Positions 1 to 7,031 are shown, counted from the stretch's first letter. The stretch: 7,397 nucleotides of DNA from Methanobacterium sp. Maddingley MBC34 (GCA_000309865.1 AMGN01000043.1:1-7397); one strand, 5' to 3'. The notes: a model not told the origin generated them from the letters alone. A program made the numbers and translations.

Positions 1-1365
1 GAAGGTTCCACTGTTAATGAGGTGCACTCCTTTGTATCTCTTGTAGCTATTTATGTGTACGTGTCCAGTGTGGAAAACATCGGGAATTTCTTCAATAACC
101 AGATGGTCCTCAATTTCTGATGCTAATGGTGTTCTTTCCCCGTATATGGGGGCTAAATGTCGTTTTTCCAGAAGTTCCTTCATTATGAGATCAGATTGCT
201 GGTGGCTCATTCCCTTAACTGTCATGGCCATATCGTCAAAACTACGGCCATGGTAGATGAGCACTTTAATACCATCCAGACTTACCAGGGCAGGGTTGCT
301 AACGAATTCTAAGTTTTTAAGTTCATAAAGTCCTTTGGCATAATCTTCAGGTATGGCTGGTTGGGGCTCTGCCAGTCGACTGGCGTCGTGATTTCCAGGG
401 GCTACAATGACTTTAACATGACTTATATCCCCAAATAATCGTGCTGCTTCTTCATACTGTTGATGGATGTCCTTTATGGTGAGTTCTTTATCTTGGTGGG
501 GGTAAACTCCAATCCCATCCACAATATCCCCCGCCACCACCACGTATTTTACATTGTTGGCAATTTCACGTTGTTCATCATCCCCAAAATCTCCGTTAAT
601 CCAGTGAATGAACCGGTCGAATTCTTCATTCAGGAAGGTGGAACTTCCAATATGAATATCGCTCAAGAAAACAGTGGCAAAGTCCATTGGTTTCTCATCA
701 ATGCGTGGTACACCTGGATTTATCAGTTCACTGCCCATAATCAAGGTACCCTTCCGGTTACCCACAACACCAATAACTTCGTCTTTAACAACCCTTTCAG
801 CCTGCTGGAATACTTCATGATTTTCATTGTGGATTAATACAGTGGCGCTACCGGTTTCATCCTCTAGTTCAATGAGTTTGTGGCTATTTTTAGTGTTACG
901 TATGTCACTGACCATACCCACGATTTTAACCACATCATCCAGACCGGTAGCCTCTTTAATGGGGTAACTATCCTTAAGTTCTCTTTTATTAGTTAATAAT
1001 TCCCTTAGTTTATGGTATCTGCTTTTGAAGTAACTGGAAAGATCTTTGATTTCTCCATTGGTGTAGGACTTACGACTGGCGTCTTTAAGTATTTGAAAAT
1101 CAAAATCCTGGGGGACCAGTTTCATCTGGGCTATTTTATCCTTTTTCACATAGGTTGAGCCCAGTAAATTGTTATTGGATTGGCCTAAGTACTTATCTAC
1201 CCAGTCGCCAGTGAGAACCATCATTTCCTGGGGTGAAATAGTAAGGTGTTTGATCATTGAATCCGCCAGATTTAATGAATCGTCATAATCTTTTATTTTA
1301 TGGTAGGCGGATTCATCAAGAAGTATTTCCGCATCTGCAAATTTTAGTATAATATCATCAGTCAT
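1..1365 (-). CDS. polB: DNA polymerase D (Pol II) small subunit DP1, C-terminus cut by window edge
   Basis: Small subunit of the archaeal heterodimeric replicative polymerase D; it partners the large subunit DP2 and in the family supplies the 3'-5' proofreading exonuclease. The frame is open from ATG 1365 to base 1 (455 codons) with no stop. Residues ~140-215 look like the OB fold (VVKIVGMVSDIRN...LIELEDETGSATVLI). The calcineurin/Mre11-like phosphoesterase motifs are all visible: SDIHIGS 235-241, AGDIVDG 278-284, APGNHD 322-327, YHG 371-373, HTGHVH 432-437, then NSGTF at the edge. The metal-ligand residues (D236, H238, D280, N325, H326, H372, H435, H437) are intact, so exonuclease activity is expected (inference). 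From memory of family length, about 30-50 residues are missing. The start is supported by GGGAG at 1371-1375, 5 nt upstream. The next gene upstream, 116 bp away on the same strand, is a hypothetical, so co-transcription is possible. The identification is very secure. Confidence 0.96.
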   Translation of the reverse strand, partial: MTDDIILKFADAEILLDESAYHKIKDYDDSLNLADSMIKHLTISPQEMMVLTGDWVDKYLGQSNNNLLGSTYVKKDKIAQMKLVPQDFDFQILKDASRKSYTNGEIKDLSSYFKSRYHKLRELLTNKRELKDSYPIKEATGLDDVVKIVGMVSDIRNTKNSHKLIELEDETGSATVLIHNENHEVFQQAERVVKDEVIGVVGNRKGTLIMGSELINPGVPRIDEKPMDFATVFLSDIHIGSSTFLNEEFDRFIHWINGDFGDDEQREIANNVKYVVVAGDIVDGIGVYPHQDKELTIKDIHQQYEEAARLFGDISHVKVIVAPGNHDASRLAEPQPAIPEDYAKGLYELKNLEFVSNPALVSLDGIKVLIYHGRSFDDMAMTVKGMSHQQSDLIMKELLEKRHLAPIYGERTPLASEIEDHLVIEEIPDVFHTGHVHINSYKRYKGVHLINSGTF

Positions 1366-1481
1366 GGGGACTCCCTAGAAACAATTATTAATAAAATACA
1401 TAGTAATCTGGGATTCTCGTAATTCAAGAGAATTATCTTCAGATGATTTCATTCAATTAAATTTATTAATTTATATTATCA

Positions 1482-1904
1482 TTATCTTTGATATAAATCA
1501 ACTTTTTGACTTAACTCTCTGAATTTATTCCTGAAATTTTCAAGATCATCAAATGATTTTTTAAATTTTACCTGGCCTTCCCCTGTAAAACCCTCTTTAG
1601 ATAAATTAATGTATTCATAATTTGCAACCAAAACATCTTGAAGAATGATTAAAGTATTCAAAATTTCCCGTTGGAGTGGTGTACATTTTGAGGGTGGTTT
1701 TAAACCTTCATACTTAAAGAAAATGCTTTCCACGTTTTTCCTGATTTTATCAAGTTTATGATAAGCATCTTGAAAATCAAGTTTTCCTGTACTTTCTTTG
1801 TTAAAAATTTCCCTTATTAGAAGTAGTTGAATTCCAGTATCCTTTAAACAATCCTTGCTTTTTTTCAAGAACTGCTTTTTAGTCATTCCAAACATTAATA
1901 TCAT
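1482..1904 (-). CDS. Small helical protein of unknown function
   Basis: I do not recognise a named family. The product is 140 residues (137 or 134 from the internal ATGs at 1895 or 1886), charged and Lys-rich, with no signal peptide or membrane segment. It looks all-helical: amphipathic stretches at ~8-35, 43-65, 75-100 and 110-135. The centre, FFKYEGLKPPSKCTPLQREI, resembles the aromatic-x-PP-x-x-hydrophilic-hinge pattern seen in many small helical-bundle proteins of unknown function; this is only a resemblance. Start choice is uncertain. AGGATGAT at 1899-1906 is a fair SD for the ATG at 1895 and overlaps the ATG at 1904. A TATA-like box at 1923-1932 would put transcription initiation around 1900-1905, which would suit a leaderless or very short-leader mRNA. 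The gene lies upstream of polB in the same direction. Codon use looks more AT-rich than in polB. A real gene is likely; function unknown. Confidence 0.6.
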   Translation of the reverse strand: MILMFGMTKKQFLKKSKDCLKDTGIQLLLIREIFNKESTGKLDFQDAYHKLDKIRKNVESIFFKYEGLKPPSKCTPLQREILNTLIILQDVLVANYEYINLSKEGFTGEGQVKFKKSFDDLENFRNKFRELSQKVDLYQR

Positions 1905-1922
1905 CCTGAACTCATGAAACTC

Positions 1923-1932
1923 TTTTATACAA
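1923..1932 (-). promoter_or_regulatory. Candidate TATA box for the 140-residue hypothetical
   Basis: The minus strand reads TTGTATAAAA here, close to the archaeal box A. It is centred ~23 bp before the ATG at 1904 and ~32 bp before the ATG at 1895, the distance expected for a leaderless or near-leaderless transcript. A 5-bp inverted repeat (ACAAT-N5-ATTGT, 1929-1943) overlaps its upstream edge. In such AT-rich DNA a chance match is possible. Confidence 0.35.
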
Positions 1933-2253
1933 TAATGTATTGTTTTTAATTTCTAATAATGCATATGGAAATAATCATATTGAACATTGGATAACCCTAA
2001 TCCATGGATATCACAAATCAAGAGGGCACTATCTTTTTTGAATATGAGTTATCGGATGTAACCTAATTTGGTTTTCAAGCCCATCAAAACATTTAATATA
2101 AATGGTTAGTTAGACTGATAAATATCAATAGTTTCCATAAGATGTTTTTATCTTTAATTGTAAATTTATAATTTAATCATAACTCATGAACTTCATCTAA
2201 AATTTATAATATTTTACATCCCTACCCTTATATCAAAATCTAATGGAACTATT

Positions 2254-2289
2254 AATCTAAGATCTAAATATAATCTAGAATCTAAACAA
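2254..2289 (+). repeat. Imperfect 18-bp tandem repeat with ATCTAA motifs, upstream of a promoter
   Basis: AATCTAAGATCTAAATAT (2254-2271) is followed directly by AATCTAGAATCTAAACAA (2272-2289), 14 of 18 bases identical. Within it, ATCTAA/G occurs at 2255, 2262, 2273 and 2280; further ATCTAA copies lie at 2238 and 2195. The block ends about 5 bp before the candidate TATA box of the 2340 gene, in the position where an archaeal activator or repressor could bind. Binding is inference. Confidence 0.45.
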
Positions 2290-2293
2290 ATCA

Positions 2294-2304
2294 ATATTAT
2301 ATAA
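2294..2304 (+). promoter_or_regulatory. Candidate TATA box for the membrane protein-cobJ pair
   Basis: ATATTATATAA lies ~40 bp before the TTG start at 2340. Initiation about 25 bp downstream of its centre would give a short leader of roughly 12-18 nt that still contains the SD at 2329-2336. The spacing is right for archaea; the sequence is low-complexity, so the call is moderate. Confidence 0.45.
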
Positions 2305-2328
2305 TCAAATGAATTTTATCCACAATTT

Positions 2329-2336
2329 AAGGTGAT
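2329..2336 (+). promoter_or_regulatory. Shine-Dalgarno that supports the TTG start at 2340
   Basis: AAGGTGAT is an excellent match to the anti-SD of methanogen 16S rRNA. Its GGTGA core ends 4 nt before TTG. No in-frame ATG exists until residue 42, beyond the membrane helix, so this site decides the start. Confidence 0.75.
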
Positions 2337-2339
2337 ATT

Positions 2340-2852
2340 TTGTCCAGAGCTGTTAAGATAATCTTATTCCTAATATTCTTTGCCGTATTCTTTGAGGCAG
2401 GCCTATTTGCATCCTATACCATTGTAACCCAGCAACCACCCAACCCTGCTGATTTAATTGAAATGCAGATTAACGGTGTAAGTTCTCTTCTGAATTTGGG
2501 TCCCAAAATTGCTACTCAAAAGAATTTGAATATTCTTAATGAGAATGAGGTGGTAGATGCCATGAAAGCCAAGACTGGTATTGATGGCATTAGTCTAAAT
2601 AGCCTTACTGCCCAGACATACCAGGATACTGATGAAGAGACCATCAATGTCAACATCACTGCCATGGGATACAAGGACGCACAAACAGGAGGAACAGTAA
2701 AAAATTCATCCGGTGGTCAAATTGTCATTAAATCCAATGAAACTTACAGTATAACTGCTACTGCAGTGGCTACTACGAAAACAAGTGGTGTGCAGATTGA
2801 TGTGAATTCCATTGTAATAACTTCCACCCGTGTACTGTACAACACATCATAA
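2340..2852 (+). CDS. Membrane-anchored extracytoplasmic protein of unknown function, TTG start
   Basis: Not recognised as a named family. The 170-residue product has a short basic N-terminus (MSRAVK) and one hydrophobic helix at ~7-28 (IILFLIFFAVFFEAGLFASYTIV), which fits an uncleaved signal anchor or signal peptide. The rest is soluble, Cys-free and Ser/Thr/Asn-rich, probably beta-rich in its second half (INVNITAMG, GQIVIKSNETYSITATAVATT, VQIDVNSIVITSTRVLYNTS). N-X-S/T sequons occur at N105, N122, N133 and N168, consistent with exposure to archaeal N-glycosylation (inference). I see no enzyme motif. Start TTG 2340 is fixed by AAGGTGAT at 2329-2336 and by the membrane helix right after it. 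The stop is 32 bp before cobJ on the same strand, so the two are probably one operon. A role linked to corrinoid or cobalt handling would be guesswork; it may be a lineage-specific envelope protein. Confidence 0.75.
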   Translation: MSRAVKIILFLIFFAVFFEAGLFASYTIVTQQPPNPADLIEMQINGVSSLLNLGPKIATQKNLNILNENEVVDAMKAKTGIDGISLNSLTAQTYQDTDEETINVNITAMGYKDAQTGGTVKNSSGGQIVIKSNETYSITATAVATTKTSGVQIDVNSIVITSTRVLYNTS

Positions 2853-2884
2853 ACTAATTTACTTCATGTAACTGGTGAAAACAG

Positions 2885-3946
2885 ATGATTAAAATAGTTG
2901 GAATAGGACCCCGAAGGGAAGACATGACTTTAAGGGCTCTCAAGGCACTGGAAGAGTCAGAAGTTATAATTGGATATGGTGGTTATACTCGACAGATAAA
3001 GGACCTTCTGGATGGTAAAGAAATCATCTCCAAAGGGATGGGTCAGGAAGTTAACCGGGCAGAACTGGCCATTGATTATTCTAAAAAAGGATTTCAAGTG
3101 GCGGTTATAAGTAGTGGAGACCCCGGTGTTTATGGAATGGCCAATGTAATCCATCAAGTCATGGGAAAGTATTCAGGGGTGGAAGTGGAAGTAATCCCTG
3201 GAGTCACGGCAGTTAATTATTCTGCGGCCCTTTTAGGTGCTCCTTTACATGATTTTGCAGTTATCAGTCTCAGTGACATACTCACGCCCTTGTCTGAGAT
3301 CAAAAGAAAGGTCAGTGCTGCTGCCGAGGCAGATTTCATCATTGCTTTTTACAATCCACGTAGCAAAAGAAGAACAAAACCCTTGAATGAGGCCTTAAAG
3401 ATAATTCGAAATTTTCGAAATCCACAAACCCCTGTGGGGATAGTTAAAACCAGTGATGAAGGTTCTGAAGTTAGAATTGTTTCCCTGGAAGAGTTAAATG
3501 AGGAAGAGGTGGATATGAACACCACGCTACTGGTGGGTAACACCTTCACCTATGTGGATGATGGTAAAATGGTGACTCCACGTGGGTATGTTCTACCTTA
3601 TTCAACTCACCCTCTTGCAATTGAATTCTACCAGAAATACTTGGCTGGAGAAGGTAATAATGGGGCAAACACTGCTTGTGAATATTATCCCTGTCACAGT
3701 CACCCTCAAAATTGTACATTCTGTTACTGTCCATTTTATCCCTGCGGAGACCCATCTACAGGGGGTCACTGGATAAAAGAGAAGAAAGTGTGGAGTTGCG
3801 ATAGTTGTACTTGGATACATCAGGATGATACTGTGCAATGCATACAGGGTAAGTTACCTCAACTTATGGAAAAAGTGGAAGACCTTCAGGATAAGAAGAA
3901 GGAGCTTCTTAAATTAAGGAGAGAATGTGTTTATCTGACTAAATAA
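2885..3946 (+). CDS. cobJ: Cobalt-factor III/precorrin-3B C17-methyltransferase fused to a Cys-rich domain
   Basis: SAM-dependent C17 methyltransferase and ring-contraction enzyme of corrin synthesis; in an anaerobic methanogen the physiological name is cbiH (substrate cobalt-factor III). Residues 1-~240 are the tetrapyrrole methylase domain: VGIGPR 5-10, ISSGDPGVYGMA 75-86, IPGVTA 104-109, AFYNPRSK 154-161, LLVGNT 215-220, TPRGY 231-235. The remainder (~262-322) is a separate module with nine cysteines (265, 270, 277, 280, 282, 287, 305, 308, 319) and the pattern CEYYPC...CTFCYCPFYPCGDP...WSCDSCTWIH. This matches the 'Cys-rich small domain' (PF04071) that I recall from corrinoid gene clusters. 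The methylase part has no cysteine at all, so the two parts are clearly distinct. A charged helical tail (323-353, one further Cys at 348) may be a short coiled coil. Metal or Fe-S binding by the module is inference. GGTGA at 2874-2878, 6 nt before ATG, supports the start. It probably shares an operon with the upstream membrane protein. Confidence 0.94.
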   Translation: MIKIVGIGPRREDMTLRALKALEESEVIIGYGGYTRQIKDLLDGKEIISKGMGQEVNRAELAIDYSKKGFQVAVISSGDPGVYGMANVIHQVMGKYSGVEVEVIPGVTAVNYSAALLGAPLHDFAVISLSDILTPLSEIKRKVSAAAEADFIIAFYNPRSKRRTKPLNEALKIIRNFRNPQTPVGIVKTSDEGSEVRIVSLEELNEEEVDMNTTLLVGNTFTYVDDGKMVTPRGYVLPYSTHPLAIEFYQKYLAGEGNNGANTACEYYPCHSHPQNCTFCYCPFYPCGDPSTGGHWIKEKKVWSCDSCTWIHQDDTVQCIQGKLPQLMEKVEDLQDKKKELLKLRRECVYLTK

Positions 3947-3948
3947 AA

Positions 3949-3987
3949 AGAGCTTCTCTTGATTATTGTGGGGCTTGTTTTCAAGTC
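3949..3987 (+). terminator. Candidate cobJ terminator hairpins
   Basis: AAGAG-CTT-CTCTT (3949-3961) comes right after the cobJ stop. It is followed by GGCTTG-TTTT-CAAGTC (3972-3987), a 6-bp stem with one G-U pair and a T4 loop. T-rich sequence follows. Archaeal termination mainly needs T-runs and these are short, so this is a modest call. Confidence 0.35.
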
Positions 3988-4122
3988 ATTTATCTTTGCC
4001 AATTATATTTAAAAATCACTTTATACTTAACCATAATTCTTGGTTGAATTAAAAATCAATCAATTTTAAAAATTATAATGAGTTATTATTCCATTTTCAC
4101 ATGGATTTGGTTTATGGTCCTG

Positions 4123-4198
4123 ATTAGTTTACAACAGAATTTAGTTTACAAAAATAGTATTAAGATATTTTTAATGAATGATAATTAAATAAACTAAT
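4123..4198. repeat. Three TTAGTTTA copies (two direct, one inverted) upstream of DUF488
   Basis: TTAGTTTACAA occurs at 4124-4134 and again at 4141-4151, 17 bp apart. ATTAGTTTA (as at 4123-4131) recurs inverted at 4190-4198 (plus strand TAAACTAAT). The cluster lies about 30-100 bp before the candidate TATA of the gene at 4271. An 11-bp exact direct repeat is unlikely by chance in a short spacer, though the AT bias weakens this. Confidence 0.45.
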
Positions 4199-4225
4199 AT
4201 TGGGTAAGTTCAGCAATTTTTCCCA

Positions 4226-4234
4226 TAGTATAAT
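4226..4234 (+). promoter_or_regulatory. Candidate TATA box for the DUF488 gene
   Basis: ATAGTATAA lies about 40 bp before ATG 4271, predicting initiation near 4255 and a short leader containing the SD-like GTGAT at 4261-4265. TAATGT (4231-4236) and ACATTA (4255-4260) form a 6-bp inverted repeat across the presumed initiation region. Confidence 0.35.
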
Positions 4235-4270
4235 GTACCAGGTCCAACATATTAACATTAGTGATATAAA

Positions 4271-4624
4271 ATGATTCGAATAAAAAGAGCCTACCAGTCA
4301 CCTGCCCAGAAGGATGGTTACCGGATTATGGTTGATCGAGTATGGCCACGTGGAGTATCTAAACAAAGGTTAAAAATGGATGCATGGCTAAAAGACATAG
4401 CTCCCAGTCATGATTTGCGCAGATGGCTGTCTCAAAATTCCCAAAAATGGGAAGAATTTAAGACTAAATACAGAGAAGAGTTACAGGATAAAGCTGAATT
4501 TTTAAACCAGATACTGGACCTGGAGAAGGAGAAAGAAACTGTCACCTTAGTCTATACCTCTGGTAATACAGAACATAATAATGCGGTTGTTCTGAAGGAA
4601 GTTCTGGATGAATTAAAGACATAA
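4271..4624 (+). CDS. DUF488 family protein (YeaO-like)
   Basis: A small soluble 117-residue protein with the hallmarks of the DUF488/YeaO family: IKRAY near the N-terminus, DRVWPRGVSK (22-31), WLKDIAPSHDLRRWL (39-53), the WEEFKTKYREEL helix (60-71), and VTLVYTSGNTEHNNAVVL (91-108), whose HNNAVVL is strongly conserved. Length is full for the family. Biochemical function is unsettled as far as I know. The usual Y-[AS]-[AS]-[KR]-[DN] before HN-A reads Y-T-S-G-N here, a small deviation. Start: ATG 4271 with GTGAT at 4261-4265, 5 nt upstream; IRIKR is the normal N-terminus. The stop sits inside a 13-bp tandem duplication. Flanking spacers of ~320 and ~250 bp suggest it is transcribed alone; nothing nearby hints at a partner. 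Confidence 0.9.
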   Translation: MIRIKRAYQSPAQKDGYRIMVDRVWPRGVSKQRLKMDAWLKDIAPSHDLRRWLSQNSQKWEEFKTKYREELQDKAEFLNQILDLEKEKETVTLVYTSGNTEHNNAVVLKEVLDELKT

Positions 4625-4640
4625 ATTAAAGACATAAATT
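4611..4640 (+). repeat. 13-bp tandem duplication spanning the DUF488 stop codon
   Basis: AATTAAAGACATA at 4611-4623 is repeated exactly at 4624-4636, and AATT starts a third copy (4637-4640). The first copy encodes the last residues (LKT) and most of the TAA. Because 13 is not a multiple of 3 and the stop lies at the junction, the protein end is unchanged. Confidence 0.85.
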
Positions 4641-4694
4641 CATCAAATAATCCAGGTTAAATAAACAAAAAAAACCATATAATACTTCAAAAAT

Positions 4695-4722
4695 AAACCA
4701 GACACATCAAAACATCTGGTTT
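4695..4722. terminator. Bidirectional hairpin between convergent genes
   Basis: AAACCAGA (4695-4702) and TCTGGTTT (4715-4722) form a perfect 8-bp stem with a 12-nt loop. On the plus strand it is followed by TTATTTTTAG (4729-4738). On the minus strand, ATTTTT and an 8-base T run (plus-strand A run at 4668-4675) lie beyond. It lies between the converging DUF488 and dapF genes and probably stops readthrough from both sides. Confidence 0.6.
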
Positions 4723-4724
4723 CT

Positions 4725-4763
4725 ACCCTTATTTTTAGAGAAATTTTAGAGAACCCTTATTTT
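4725..4763 (+). repeat. Short nested direct repeats in the convergent spacer
   Basis: ACCCTTATTTT is found at 4725-4735 and exactly again at 4753-4763. Between them, TTTTAGAGAA occurs at 4733-4742 and 4744-4753, 11 bp apart. The T-rich repeats may simply add termination capacity for plus-strand transcripts. Confidence 0.6.
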
Positions 4764-4764
4764 G

Positions 4765-4780
4765 ATATATATATATATAT
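4765..4780. repeat. (AT)8 dinucleotide tract
   Basis: Eight uninterrupted AT units in the convergent spacer. Simple repeats of this kind can vary in length by slippage; here no coding frame or promoter would obviously be affected. Confidence 0.9.
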
Positions 4781-4842
4781 TTATCATTAATCTTATTAGG
4801 AAAAGTTTGCTTACACGCTCTTAAAGGGAATTAACCTTGAAT

Positions 4843-4870
4843 AAAAAAATAGGGAAATAAGGGGAACCAG

Positions 4871-4894
<24 letters not shown>
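4843..4894 (-). terminator. lysA-dapF operon terminator including the dapF stop codon
   Basis: On the minus strand GGAACTAG (4886-4879) pairs with CTGGTTCC (4870-4863), one mismatch, with the dapF TAA in the 8-nt loop. Flanking GGGATAA and TTATTTCCC extend the stem imperfectly out to 4894 and 4852. A run of seven T (plus-strand A at 4843-4849) follows at once. Hairpin plus T-run at the end of a two-gene unit makes a convincing terminator. Confidence 0.65.
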
Positions 4895-5739
<845 letters not shown>

Positions 5740-5743
<4 letters not shown>

Positions 5744-7026
5744 TTTAACAGCCTCATGGGAATGTTCTGTTTGCTGAAAAGATCAGCGAAGGTTTCCCTT
5801 TCCCGTATGATATCAACATCACCATCACACACCATGACTTCAGCTGGCAGTGGTCTGGAGTTATAATGGCTGGCCATACTGAAAGCATAGGCTCCTGCAT
5901 TCATAATGGCTAGAATATCACCTTCATGGATTTCAGGGAGTGGTCTATCTCTGGCGAAGAGGTCTCCGGATTCACAGACATTTCCGGCAACATCAATATT
6001 TTCTACAGCTTCTGCTTCTGGTTTATCCGCCACTAGAATGTGGTGGTAAGAACCGTACATGGTCGGTCTGAGAAGGGTGTTGAAACCAGCGTTAACCCCT
6101 AAAAATTTCCGGTAACTCTGTTTAACAGTGTTTACCTGGGTTAAGAGATATGATGCATCTCCCACTATGTAACGTCCTGGTTCTATGCACATGGTTGGAT
6201 TATCCATGCCGTGTTCTGCGAGTTTATCCTTGTAGAGCCCCACAATTTCGCCAGCGAATTTTTCAATATCCAGTAAACCTTCTTCTGGAGTGTAAGGTAT
6301 TCCCAATCCACCACCAAAATCTATGAACTCGAAGGTGACACCTGCTTCATTGTGTACTCGGCCGGCTACATCCATCAGTACCTGTACTGCCAGTTTAAAT
6401 GGTTCCGGATCTAATATACCTGAACCGATGTGGGTGTGGATACCCACTGGCTGGAAACCGAGTTCATGTGCTTTTTGGTAGACCTCTACTGCTTCTTGTT
6501 CCATTATTCCAAACTTGGATAGTTCTCCCCCGGTAATGCAATGGTCGTGATGACCGGCACCTACCATGGGGTTGACCCTGAATGATATTTTACTGCCTTC
6601 TGCTCCAGGGAGTTTTGCCAGGCGTTCCAGCATAGATATGCTGTCCAGGTTCATGCGCACACCTGCATCCAGGGCGAATTGCAGTTCATCGGTGGTTACA
6701 TTGTTTCCAGTGTAGAGGATCCTTTCAGGCTCGAACCCAGCTAATAATGCGGTGTAGATTTCTCCCGGTGAAACAGCATCAATACAACTTCCTTCCTGTT
6801 CTAATATTTTCATCATTGCCAGACTGGTGTTGGCCTTGGCTGCGTAGAATATTTTGAAGTCTTCATATTCATTACTGAATGCCTGGTGTACTCTCTGGTA
6901 ATTGTCCCGCACTCTCATCTCATCTGTAACGTAAAGTGGTGTTCCGTATTCTTGGGCAAGTTCCAGGGCATCGGCACCACCGATTTCCAAGTTGCCTTTT
7001 TCATTGGTCTTAAAATGTAAGTTCAT
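5740..7026 (-). CDS. lysA: Diaminopimelate decarboxylase
   Basis: PLP enzyme that decarboxylates meso-diaminopimelate to L-lysine, the product step after DapF. The 428 residues are full length for the family. It has the fold-type III alanine-racemase-like barrel: YAAKANT 61-67 with PLP Lys64, GIHTHIGSG 195-203, FIDFGGGLGIPY 234-245 (phosphate-binding Gly loop), IEPGRYIVGD 281-290, then the C-terminal domain with CESGD 351-355 (Cys351 from the partner subunit acts on substrate) and NAGAYAFSMASHYNSRP 376-392. HCITGGELSKFGI 162-174 fits the usual substrate loop. The start is well supported by GGAGGAT at 7032-7038, 5-7 nt before ATG 7026. It overlaps dapF by ATGA. It follows argD by 155 bp, which hold an argD terminator and a lysA promoter, so lysA-dapF is probably its own transcription unit. 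Confidence 0.97.
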
Positions 7027-7031
7027 AAATG

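Larger units (their letters stand above)
1905..2339. other. AT-rich divergent intergenic region
   Basis: This 435-bp spacer lies between the divergent genes at 1904 (minus) and 2340 (plus). It should hold both promoters. Apart from the TATA-like boxes, the ATCTAA repeats near 2254-2289 and one 20-codon ORF (2004-2066, MDITNQEGTIFFEYELSDVT) I see no gene, tRNA or obvious structured RNA. The stretch around 1981-2066 is less AT-rich than its surroundings and may be a remnant of coding DNA, but nothing identifies it. Confidence 0.6.
3947..4270. other. AT-rich intergenic region between cobJ and the DUF488 gene
   Basis: This 324-bp spacer contains hairpins just after cobJ, a small inverted repeat (AACCA-N7-TGGTT, 4029-4045), a three-copy TTAGTTTA motif cluster (4123-4198) and a promoter-like stretch near 4226-4234. 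I find no gene or recognisable RNA in it. Confidence 0.6.

Noticed and set aside
53..256. 67-codon plus-strand ORF antisense to polB
   Set aside because: Shadow of the polB reading frame; no SD and no recognisable protein pattern.
460..837. 125-codon plus-strand ORF starting MMDVLYGEFF
   Set aside because: It lies antisense inside polB, whose minus-strand frame is intact and carries all phosphoesterase motifs; the plus-strand peptide shows no family pattern.
2195..2289. CRISPR-like array
   Set aside because: The ATCTAA motifs are 6 bp with spacings of only 7-43 bp and no unique spacers; this is a promoter-type repeat, not CRISPR.
3546..3838. Several ORFs of 64-78 codons on both strands over the Cys-rich end of cobJ
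   Set aside because: They overlap the well-supported Cys-rich domain coding frame; they arise from its codon pattern and lack start signals.
2340..3946. New defence or mobile-element system
   Set aside because: No nuclease, transposase, integrase, reverse transcriptase or toxin-antitoxin pattern in any frame, and the flanking genes are core metabolism.
3947..4270. Possible structured RNA or riboswitch downstream of cobJ
   Set aside because: Only short AT-rich hairpins are visible, with no cobalamin-riboswitch features (no B12-box-like sequence) and wrong placement for controlling cobJ.
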